Of a DNA stretch of 5,706 bases, positions 1 to 5,462 are shown piece by piece. The DNA lies in the NCBI GenBank assembly GCA_934754755.1, contig CAKVJS010000082.1, positions 1-5,706 on the forward strand, given 5' to 3'. Every line of letters starts with the position of its first letter. The stretch's first letter is position 1. The notes beneath the pieces are model-generated. The model was given only the letters and a program-made list of their open reading frames with translations, had not been told where the DNA came from and ran no database searches. The position numbers and the translations under genes are program-made. The stretch comes from an uncultured Erysipelotrichales bacterium. Lineage in GTDB: Bacteria; Bacillota_I; Bacilli_A; Erysipelotrichales; Coprobacillaceae.

Positions 1-1192
1 CAGGTATACCCTCAGTAGGTGCATGAACCATTTTTCCGCCACCAATATAAATACCAATATGACTAATTTTTTCTGGAATTTTTTTATTTGTACGAAAGGT
101 TATAACATCGCCAGGTGATAATTGTTGATAACTTATTGCTCGTCCTGCTCCTGCGTATCCTGCTGCGGTTGTGCGCCCAATACGAACCCCGGCCTGATTA
201 TGTGACCAGGCGACTAAACCGGAACAGTCAAAAGTGTTTGGCCCACTTGTGCCCCATACATATGGAGAACCTTGTTTAGACAGTGCAATATTCGCAATTT
301 GAATTCCTAATTGACTATCTCCTGGAGTTGGCGTTGCATTAGGGGTGTTAGGTGCGCTAGGACTAGAGCTACTTGGTTTCTTTGCCGCTCCATTATTGGA
401 TGGAATAGCAGATGTAATCCCCTTAACTTGTGATGCTTTTGAGGCAGCTGCTAGGGCCGCTAGATTGCTGTCGATTTTAGCACTAGCATCACTGTTTTGC
501 ATTGTTTCTACTTGTTGGCTAATTAAGTCTTTATTTTGTTTTTCATACAAAGTTAAGTATTGTCCTTGTAAGGCAGATTGTTCATCTTGTTGTTTTTTCA
601 TCGCTTCTTTTGCAAGGGCAACGGTTGATTTTTGTTGCTCTAAATCTTTTTTGTCTTCTAAAAAGGATGTAATTAGGTTCTTATCATTGGATGTTAATTC
701 ATTGATGTTTTTAATCCTTGCAATCATTTCAGAGAAATTTGAGGCACCGAAAATAAAATCAACATAAGAATTCTTGTTTATGTAGGATTGCATACTATAC
801 AATCGATTTTTGATTTGTTCTTCTTTTTTATCAATATTATCTTTTAAGTTTCTGATAGAAGTTTCTAAATAGTCTATTTCTGCTTCCTTAGCGCTAATAT
901 TCTGTTTTAGGGTAGCTAGTTGTTGACTAATAGAGTCAATTGAATTTTTCGTGTTTTTTATAGTTGACTGGGTATTGCTAACGGTTGCGTGTAGTCCTTT
1001 TGTTTTTTCCTTTAAATAGCCATTAAATTCACGGCAGGTAGTTTGATCATTACCAGAAAGGGTGGATGATTTACATAAAGCTATATAACGGTCTTCCTGG
1101 CCTGCAAAATTTATGGCGCTTGCATCCTGGCTGGTGGCAAGCAAACCCGCGAGTAAGAATCCTGACAAGATAATACTTGATTTTCCTTTCAT
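1..1192 (-). CDS. Secreted NlpC/P60 peptidoglycan endopeptidase with N-terminal coiled coil (CwlO/PcsB-like), 3' end outside window
   Basis: Partial gene: 397 codons are visible and the frame is open at the left edge. Residues 1-26 form a signal peptide with a hydrophobic core and an ASA cleavage site, so the protein is exported. Residues about 60-235 are charged and Gln/Lys/Glu-rich, predicted to be a long coiled coil. They include a stretch near 143-160 (SYVDFIFGASNFSEMIARI) typical of CwlO/PcsB-type hydrolases. A Ser/Pro/Thr/Asn linker (262-293) leads to the NlpC/P60 domain. This has catalytic Cys323 in FDCSGLV, His378 in SHIGIYIG and a third polar residue His390 in KMVHAP. The family cleaves D-Glu-diamino acid bonds in stem peptides; coiled-coil members are typically controlled by FtsEX at the membrane (family knowledge, no ftsEX seen here). 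The start is set by GAGGTGA at 1197-1203, four bases upstream. Only the last part of the catalytic domain is missing. Cys40 and Cys53 in the mature N-terminus are unusual. Confidence 0.93.
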   Translation of the reverse strand, partial: MKGKSSIILSGFLLAGLLATSQDASAINFAGQEDRYIALCKSSTLSGNDQTTCREFNGYLKEKTKGLHATVSNTQSTIKNTKNSIDSISQQLATLKQNISAKEAEIDYLETSIRNLKDNIDKKEEQIKNRLYSMQSYINKNSYVDFIFGASNFSEMIARIKNINELTSNDKNLITSFLEDKKDLEQQKSTVALAKEAMKKQQDEQSALQGQYLTLYEKQNKDLISQQVETMQNSDASAKIDSNLAALAAASKASQVKGITSAIPSNNGAAKKPSSSSPSAPNTPNATPTPGDSQLGIQIANIALSKQGSPYVWGTSGPNTFDCSGLVAWSHNQAGVRIGRTTAAGYAGAGRAISYQQLSPGDVITFRTNKKIPEKISHIGIYIGGGKMVHAPTEGIP

Positions 1193-1273
1193 ATTTTCAC
1201 CTCTTTTTATAAAGTATTGGTTTTATTTACAGTGCTAGATAGTATCTCTGATAAAAGTGTAGCATGTATATTT

Positions 1274-1302
1274 ATCATAGCATTAATGACGCCATTTAGC
1301 AA
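1274..1302 (-). promoter_or_regulatory. Sigma-A-type promoter of the NlpC/P60 gene
   Basis: On the minus strand, TTGCTA (-35, 1297-1302) and TATGAT (-10, 1274-1279) are separated by 17 bases. A TGC directly before the -10 makes it an extended -10. Transcription would start near 1267, leaving a leader of about 75 nt before the start codon. No clear WalR box (TGTWAH-N5-TGTWAH) was seen here, although CwlO-type genes in Bacillus are WalR-controlled. Confidence 0.65.
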
Positions 1303-1328
1303 ATAATTACTATTTAACATAATTATTT
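1301..1328. repeat. Perfect 9-bp inverted repeat in the divergent hydrolase control region
   Basis: AAATAATTA (1301-1309) and its exact complement TAATTATTT (1320-1328) flank a 10-base spacer. The left arm overlaps the outer edge of the -35 of the leftward NlpC/P60 promoter, and the right arm lies just upstream of the GH25 ribosome binding site. This placement suits an operator affecting either gene, but the arms are pure A/T, so chance is possible. The rightward GH25 promoter is not clear. TTGGTT (1217-1222) with TAGTAT (1240-1245) at 17-base spacing is a weak candidate. Confidence 0.4.
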
Positions 1329-1360
1329 TCTGTACATATAGTAGGGTAGGAGGTGTAAAA

Positions 1361-2395
1361 ATGACTAAGTTTGGTATAGATGTATCGCAACATCAAGGTA
1401 CAATAGATTGGCAAACATTAAAAAATCAAGTTGATTTTGTGATTATTCGATGTGGATATGGTCAGGATCAAATGAATCAAGACGATAGCCAGTTTCGCCG
1501 TAACGCTGATGCCTGTACACGATTAAACATCCCTTTTGGCGTGTACTTGTATTCCTATGCCCGTAGAGTGGCTGATGCACAAGGGGAAGCAAACCATGTA
1601 TTGCGACTCATTCGTGGGTATAAAATGGCATATCCTGTGTTCTATGATTTAGAAGATGAAAATACAACCGGGCGGCTCAGCAATCGTACTATAGCCCAAA
1701 TAGCCCAGCGGTTTGGTGATATCTTAGAAGAAAACGATTATTTTGTTGGAGTGTATGCGAATCTGTATTGGTGGACGGACAAGTTAACCGATCCAGTGTT
1801 TAATAAATATGCGAAATGGGTTGCTCGGTACGCTCAAACTTTGAATAATCCGGATAAATATGATATCTGGCAATATAGCCAGCGAGGTAGAATTGATGGT
1901 ATTCGAACGAGTGTGGATTTAAATTATTCATATCGTGATTTTGCGTCGATTATTCCTGGTTTAGGGAAGAATGGATATCCAAGTAATAATGAAAGTGACC
2001 CTTTGGCAACTTCTACGCATCGATATGATATCGGTGATACCGTAACGTATCAAAGAGTATTCTTAACGAGTGATAGTTCCACGCCGGTTCGCCCTAAACG
2101 GAATGTGGGAACCATCACAAGAATACAAGAAGGGGCTCGAAATCCTTATTTAGTAGGTGGTGATCAAGGATGGGTAAATGATTCGGTAATTGAAGGAACC
2201 GTACGGTATGTAAGTAACCCTAATTATACTGGCGTTTCTTTTTCGAATGCCTTGTCACAAATTCGTATTGATCCTAGTTTTGTAAGTCGTAGCAGAATAG
2301 CTCATCTTAATGGAATTGATAACTATCAGGGAACCAACCGTCAAAATGAGCTATTATTAAATTTATTAAAACAAGGGAATTTAGTAGTCGACTAA
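1361..2395 (+). CDS. GH25 muramidase (lysozyme) with endolysin-like C-terminal modules
   Basis: 344 residues. Residues 1-195 form a glycoside hydrolase family 25 domain that hydrolyses the beta-1,4 bond between N-acetylmuramic acid and N-acetylglucosamine. The N-terminal GIDVSQHQG carries Asp7. FYDLEDE holds the D-x-E pair Asp96/Glu98, with Glu98 the expected acid. Asp186 in VDLNYS closes the site. Residues about 220-277 resemble an SH3-like module seen in Firmicutes endolysins (YDIGDTVTY, then NPYLVGGDQGWVNDSVI). Residues about 283-344 resemble a small C-terminal repeat module of amidases and endolysins (YTGVSFSNAL, then NGIDNYQGTNRQN); both are probably cell-wall binding. The start is fixed by TAGGAGGTG (1347-1355), five bases before the ATG. 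There is no signal peptide or membrane segment, as in phage endolysins that leave through a holin, yet no holin or phage gene is visible. It could be a domesticated prophage lysin. The fold assignment is firm; the role is inferred. Confidence 0.92.
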   Translation: MTKFGIDVSQHQGTIDWQTLKNQVDFVIIRCGYGQDQMNQDDSQFRRNADACTRLNIPFGVYLYSYARRVADAQGEANHVLRLIRGYKMAYPVFYDLEDENTTGRLSNRTIAQIAQRFGDILEENDYFVGVYANLYWWTDKLTDPVFNKYAKWVARYAQTLNNPDKYDIWQYSQRGRIDGIRTSVDLNYSYRDFASIIPGLGKNGYPSNNESDPLATSTHRYDIGDTVTYQRVFLTSDSSTPVRPKRNVGTITRIQEGARNPYLVGGDQGWVNDSVIEGTVRYVSNPNYTGVSFSNALSQIRIDPSFVSRSRIAHLNGIDNYQGTNRQNELLLNLLKQGNLVVD

Positions 2396-2889
2396 CAATA
2401 CTGTTGGTATAGTGATTCAAACACTTGAATGTGAATTCGTTCATCTAAAACAATCCGATTTAAAGCAGCAACAATCTTTGGGTCATTGATCACACTCGCT
2501 TGATATGTGTATTTTTCAATGGCCTTTTGTTCTCCAATAATAGAATTTTCGAGCAGTGCATCTAATTGGTTGAAATAGTTATTATAGGCTGGTGACCAGT
2601 ATTCGTTATATTCATCCGTTGTCGTCCAAAGACGGGGGTCCATACCTAAATTAAACGCTAATTGAGAAAAAATATTAAGATGGCGCATTTCACATATACT
2701 AATTTGGAGAAAAGCATTTGTAATTTGTGCAGTCATATGACTGGAAACATAATGATTATATAAGTATAAACTGACAGCTGTCATTTCGGAAACCATGCCC
2801 CCAACATTATCTAAGATCATTTTACCATATACAATATTGGGGGTAACTCCTTCAATCGAAGGATAGGGAGCATCATCGCAGTATTTCAT
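2392..2889 (-). CDS. Stand-alone ferritin-like diiron protein (rubrerythrin-type domain, no rubredoxin domain)
   Basis: 165 residues, predicted largely helical. The ligand pattern of a four-helix diiron site is complete: Glu35 (SEMTA), Glu67 and His70 (EMRH), Glu120 (GEQKAIEKY), Glu150 and His153 (DERIH). The spacing between paired ligands is about 30 residues, as in the ferritin/rubrerythrin superfamily. There is no CxxC rubredoxin knuckle, so it is not a classical rubrerythrin. Such proteins reduce peroxide, react with oxygen or oxidise iron in the cytosol; which applies cannot be read from sequence. Cys4 and the very last residue Cys165 are the terminal cysteines, and tyrosines are frequent. 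The start is supported by GAGGTGA (2894-2900), four bases before the ATG. The stop codon (TAG) overlaps the stop of the convergent GH25 gene. It is divergent from nfnA and is preceded by an A/T palindrome. A Coq7-like or spore-coat/manganese-catalase-like relative is an alternative label. Confidence 0.8.
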   Translation of the reverse strand: MKYCDDAPYPSIEGVTPNIVYGKMILDNVGGMVSEMTAVSLYLYNHYVSSHMTAQITNAFLQISICEMRHLNIFSQLAFNLGMDPRLWTTTDEYNEYWSPAYNNYFNQLDALLENSIIGEQKAIEKYTYQASVINDPKIVAALNRIVLDERIHIQVFESLYQQYC

Positions 2890-2938
2890 CGTATCACCTC
2901 ATAGCATTGTATGATTAAAGTGATAAAGTATGAAATGT

Positions 2939-2950
2939 ATTATTAATAAT
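2939..2950. promoter_or_regulatory. Perfect 12-bp palindrome between the ferritin-like gene and nfnA, possible Fur/PerR-type operator
   Basis: ATTATTAATAAT is an exact palindrome about 50 bases upstream of the ferritin-like start codon and about 60 upstream of the nfn promoter -10. It resembles the A/T-rich core of Fur and PerR boxes, but those are usually odd-length 7-1-7 repeats and this one is even. The match is partial. The location in front of an iron/peroxide-type gene is the main reason to list it. A clear ferritin-gene promoter was not found in the same interval. Confidence 0.3.
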
Positions 2951-3007
2951 CATCGACTATGTAGTAGATAATACTTGATTACATGCATAGTTTTTTGATT
3001 TTTGATA

Positions 3008-3016
3008 TGGTATACT
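3008..3016 (+). promoter_or_regulatory. Extended -10 promoter of the nfnAB operon
   Basis: TGGTATACT gives a TGn extension plus TATACT (3011-3016, five of six consensus bases). The -35 at the expected distance (around 2988-2993) is poor, which extended -10 promoters tolerate. Transcription would begin near 3023, some 33 bases before the nfnA ATG. The position also argues against a TTG start at 3002, which would lie upstream of the transcript. Confidence 0.55.
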
Positions 3017-3044
3017 GTGGAAAAAAGAGGGGCTAAAAGTCAAT

Positions 3045-3049
3045 GGAGG
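3045..3049 (+). promoter_or_regulatory. Ribosome binding site fixing the nfnA start
   Basis: GGAGG stands six bases before the ATG at 3056. The longer open frame from a TTG at 3002 has no such site and would add 18 residues that do not belong to the family. Confidence 0.85.
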
Positions 3050-3055
3050 AAACGT

Positions 3056-3928
3056 ATGTTTACAATTGTTCGTAAAGTGAAAATGAATGAAGCAGTGGAG
3101 TTAATGGAAATTTTTGCGCCCTATATCGCTCAAAAGTGTCAGGCTGGCCAATTTGTTATTTTGCGAGTCAATGCGTATGGCGAAAGGGTACCACTAACGA
3201 TTGCAGATTATGATCGGCATAATAAAACGATTGTGATATTGTATCAAAAGGTAGGATATTCCACAAAACAATTATCTTTATTGGAGGTTGGTGACACCAT
3301 TCGAGATGTAGCCGGACCGCTCGGTAATCCAGTGCATTTTGATACTAGTAAGCATGTGATTGGTGTAGGTGGAGGGGTCGGTAGTGCCCCTTTATATCCA
3401 CAAGTGCGAGCCCTAGTAGAGCGAGGTATAAAAGTGGATGTGATTTTAGGTGCGAAAAGTGCTTCTTATATTCTATGGCAGGAGCGATTTCGTAAGTTAT
3501 GTAATAAAGTGCATATTGTTACGGATGATGGATCGCTTGGTACAAAGGGTTTTGTAACAACCGTTTTAGAAGAGCAACTTCAAGAATATGCAATAGATCA
3601 AGTCATAGCGATAGGTCCTGTACCTATGATGAAGGCAGTCGTGTCAATCACGAAACCAAAGAATATAAAAACATCCGTCTCCTTAAATCCAATTATGATT
3701 GATGGAACAGGTATGTGTGGCTGTTGTAGAGTAAGTATTGGTGATAAGACAAAATTTGCCTGTATTGATGGACCGGACTTTGATGGATTTTTAGTTGATT
3801 TTGACGAATTGCGTAATCGTCAACAAATGTTTATGCAGGAGGAAAAGGTATGCAATCGAACAGGGGAGATCATATATGACAAAAACATCATTGAAAACAA
3901 AAATGAGGGAGTTAGATCCAAACGTTAG
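3056..3928 (+). CDS. nfnA: NADH-dependent reduced ferredoxin:NADP+ oxidoreductase, small subunit NfnA (SudB/PyrK-like FAD/NAD/[2Fe-2S] protein)
   Basis: 290 residues from the ATG with GGAGG. A ferredoxin-NADP reductase-like fold: RVPLTI (44-49) is the FAD-binding motif, and GVGGGVGSAP (103-112) begins the NAD(H)-binding half. A C-terminal [2Fe-2S] loop follows, with Asp216 (IDGTGM), Cys221, Cys224 and Cys236 (FACIDG). The mixed one-Asp, three-Cys set is known for NfnA. An extra Cys223 makes the loop CGCC. The subunit takes electrons from NADH and works with NfnB as a cytosolic flavin-bifurcating complex: NADH plus reduced ferredoxin reduce two NADP+, or the reverse. The archaeal/older name is sulfide dehydrogenase beta subunit. 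A PyrK role (dihydroorotate dehydrogenase partner) is less likely because NfnB follows immediately. The last 17 codons overlap nfnB by 53 bases, and the tail after about residue 264 looks unlike the family, so the C-terminus may be recently altered. Confidence 0.92.
   Translation: MFTIVRKVKMNEAVELMEIFAPYIAQKCQAGQFVILRVNAYGERVPLTIADYDRHNKTIVILYQKVGYSTKQLSLLEVGDTIRDVAGPLGNPVHFDTSKHVIGVGGGVGSAPLYPQVRALVERGIKVDVILGAKSASYILWQERFRKLCNKVHIVTDDGSLGTKGFVTTVLEEQLQEYAIDQVIAIGPVPMMKAVVSITKPKNIKTSVSLNPIMIDGTGMCGCCRVSIGDKTKFACIDGPDFDGFLVDFDELRNRQQMFMQEEKVCNRTGEIIYDKNIIENKNEGVRSKR
3850..3879 (+). other. Nested 9-codon mini-ORF at the nfnA/nfnB junction
   Basis: Inside the end of nfnA, in a different frame, ATG at 3850 follows AGGAGG (3838-3843). 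The mini-ORF encodes MQSNRGDHI and stops at TGA 3877-3879. That stop overlaps the nfnB ATG as ATGA, the usual form of translational coupling. It may be a leader peptide that reloads ribosomes onto nfnB, the relic of an earlier nfnA end in this frame, or chance. Confidence 0.3.
3863..3868 (+). promoter_or_regulatory. Ribosome binding site fixing the nfnB start
   Basis: GGGGAG lies seven bases before ATG 3876. It prefers this start over the upstream open frame (from 3795), which would code through nfnA, and over the ATG at 3903, which lacks a comparable site. Confidence 0.75.
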
Positions 3929-5264
3929 GCAAACAAACTTTGCAGAAGTAGCCATCGGTTATACGCAAGAAGAAGCACAGGAAGAAGCGAAACGATGTTT
4001 ACAGTGTAAGCACAAGCCATGTGTTAATGGATGTCCAGTAAATGTCCCGATTCCTTCCTTTATTCATGAAATTGTAAAGGGAAATGTAAACGCAGCATAT
4101 CAAACAATTCAAACGGAAAATGCCTTGCCTGCCATTTGTGGTCGTGTTTGTCCGCAAGAGCGTCAGTGTGAAAAGGAATGTGTACGTGCTCACAAAGGAG
4201 AAGCAGTAGCCATTGGTCGATTGGAACGATTTGTTGCGGATTACTTCTTACAAAAACAGAAAAATAAACCAACTCCCAAGCCAACCAAAAAACAAAAAGT
4301 GGCCATTATAGGATCTGGTCCAGCAGGGATCACCTGTGCTGGTGAGCTCGCAAAAAAGGGCTATTCGGTAACTGTATTTGAAGCCTTGCATGAAATTGGC
4401 GGAGTATTACAATACGGTATTCCTGCATTTCGTTTACCAAAAGCATTGGTGGAAAAAGAGATTACTCAAGTACGACAGTTAGGGGTACATTTTGTGACGA
4501 ATGTGATAGTCGGAAGATCGTTTACTATTGATGATTTATTAACGCAAGGATATGCTGCGGTTTTTATCGGTAGTGGTGCTGGTTTACCTAGATTCCAAGG
4601 GATCCCCGGTGAAAACCTAAATGGTATATATGCTGCAAATGAGTTTCTTACGCGGGTTAACTTAATGCATGCCCATAACTTTCCAAAAGAGGCAACACCG
4701 GTCTCTATCGGAAAAAAAGTATGTGTTATTGGTGGCGGTAATGTAGCAATGGACTGTGCCAGAACAGCGAAACGATTAGGTGCTCCCTCGGTACAGATTG
4801 TGTATCGCCGTTCAGAGGAAGAACTCCCAGCACGCATAGAGGAAATTAAGCATGCAAAAGAGGAGGGAATTACTTTTTCTATGTTAACAAATCCGGAATC
4901 TTTTATAGGTAAGGATGGCTGGGTTACATCCATGCGCTGTGTGGAAATGGAACTAGGAAAAAAAGATAGCTCTGGTAGAAGAAGGCCACAAGTAAAGGAA
5001 GGTAGCCATTTTTGCATGGATACAGATACGGTTATTATTGCGATCGGACAAAGTCCAAACCCTTTATTACACCGGACTACGCCGGATTTACAAACGCATG
5101 ATTGGGGTGGTATTATCATTGATAAAGCGACCATGGCAACTTCGAAAGAGGGTGTCTACGCAGGTGGTGATGTCGTATCTGGAGCAGCTACAGTTATTGA
5201 AGCTATGGGTGCTGGTAAACAAGCAGCCAAACAAATGGATAAATATATGCAGAAAAAAAACTAA
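3876..5264 (+). CDS. nfnB: NADH-dependent reduced ferredoxin:NADP+ oxidoreductase, large subunit NfnB (GltD-like)
   Basis: 462 residues, the usual length for NfnB/GltD-type proteins. The N-terminal iron-sulfur domain holds CLQCKHKPCVNGCP (Cys41, 44, 49, 53) and CGRVCPQERQCEKEC (Cys88, 92, 98, 102), for two [4Fe-4S] clusters. Glu95 in CPQE is the likely counterpart of the glutamate ligand described in the Thermotoga enzyme. GSGPAG (146-151) is the FAD Rossmann motif, GGGNVAMD (286-293) the NADPH Rossmann motif, and AGGDVVSGAATV (429-440) the second FAD contact. The subunit carries the bifurcating flavin and exchanges electrons with ferredoxin and NADP(H), while NfnA handles NADH. Databases often call it NADPH-dependent glutamate synthase small chain. 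No glutamate synthase large subunit is present, and the adjacent nfnA supports Nfn instead. It is co-transcribed with nfnA, probably translationally coupled, and ends before an intrinsic terminator. Confidence 0.93.
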   Translation: MTKTSLKTKMRELDPNVRQTNFAEVAIGYTQEEAQEEAKRCLQCKHKPCVNGCPVNVPIPSFIHEIVKGNVNAAYQTIQTENALPAICGRVCPQERQCEKECVRAHKGEAVAIGRLERFVADYFLQKQKNKPTPKPTKKQKVAIIGSGPAGITCAGELAKKGYSVTVFEALHEIGGVLQYGIPAFRLPKALVEKEITQVRQLGVHFVTNVIVGRSFTIDDLLTQGYAAVFIGSGAGLPRFQGIPGENLNGIYAANEFLTRVNLMHAHNFPKEATPVSIGKKVCVIGGGNVAMDCARTAKRLGAPSVQIVYRRSEEELPARIEEIKHAKEEGITFSMLTNPESFIGKDGWVTSMRCVEMELGKKDSSGRRRPQVKEGSHFCMDTDTVIIAIGQSPNPLLHRTTPDLQTHDWGGIIIDKATMATSKEGVYAGGDVVSGAATVIEAMGAGKQAAKQMDKYMQKKN

Positions 5265-5311
5265 GTATCTATTTATCTTTTACATATAAAATCATTACAA
5301 TAGAATACAGA

Positions 5312-5345
5312 ATAGGGGTAATGCAATACATAATCCTTATTTTTT
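5312..5345 (+). terminator. Intrinsic terminator after nfnAB
   Basis: ATAGGGGTAAT (5312-5322) pairs with ATAATCCTTAT (5330-5340): ten of eleven positions, two of them G-U, one A-A mismatch. The loop is GCAATAC and a run of six T (5340-5345) follows. The stem is A/U-rich but the geometry is right. A competing hairpin, TCCTTAT (5334-5340) with ATAAGGA (5349-5355), reuses the right arm but has no T run after it. Confidence 0.6.
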
Positions 5346-5365
5346 AGTATAAGGAATCAAAAAGA

Positions 5366-5395
5366 TTGTAATTTTGGCTTATAATCGTGTATAAT
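5366..5395 (+). promoter_or_regulatory. Sigma-A-type promoter of the pyrophosphatase gene
   Basis: TTGTAA (5366-5371) and a perfect TATAAT (5390-5395) stand 18 bases apart. A second TATAAT (5380-5385) overlaps the spacer but lacks a -35 at a usable distance. Transcription would start near 5402, giving a leader of about 60 nt. Confidence 0.65.
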
Positions 5396-5416
5396 TACCA
5401 AAAGAGAATGTAACGT

Positions 5417-5439
5417 CCTAACGCCTTACGGGTGAAAGG
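5417..5439 (+). other. Leader hairpin upstream of the pyrophosphatase gene
   Basis: CCT and AGG form an outer stem (5417-5419 with 5437-5439). A symmetric AA/AA internal loop follows, then CGCC with GGTG (5422-5425 with 5431-5434, one G-U) capped by TTACG. It sits between the predicted transcript start and the ribosome binding site. It matches no riboswitch class I recognise, including the fluoride and Mn riboswitch consensus, and may be only local structure. Confidence 0.25.
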
Positions 5440-5462
5440 TAGATAGAAATAGGAGAGTAGTT

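Noticed and set aside
345..767. Rightward open frame of 140 codons with hydrophobic stretches
   Set aside because: It lies antisense inside the coiled-coil and linker part of the NlpC/P60 gene, whose signal peptide, motifs and RBS are clear. No ribosome binding site or known domain supports it.
3002..3055. TTG start giving an 18-residue extension of NfnA
   Set aside because: The promoter -10 lies within it, it has no ribosome binding site, and the residues do not match the family.
3838..3850. Programmed -1 frameshift linking nfnA to the mini-ORF
   Set aside because: The sequence GGAAAAG aligned to the nfnA frame is not a good slippery heptamer, because the P-site pairing would break.
4466..5134. 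Leftward open frame of 222 codons
   Set aside because: Antisense to the flavin and NADPH domains of nfnB, with no family resemblance; a shadow of the coding strand.
5334..5355. TCCTTAT/ATAAGGA hairpin as the nfnB terminator
   Set aside because: No T run follows it. The overlapping hairpin at 5312-5340 with six T is the better terminator.
5452..5460. GGAGAGTAG resembling the start of a tetrahydrofolate riboswitch
   Set aside because: The start codon follows three bases later, so there is no room for the aptamer; it is the ribosome binding site.
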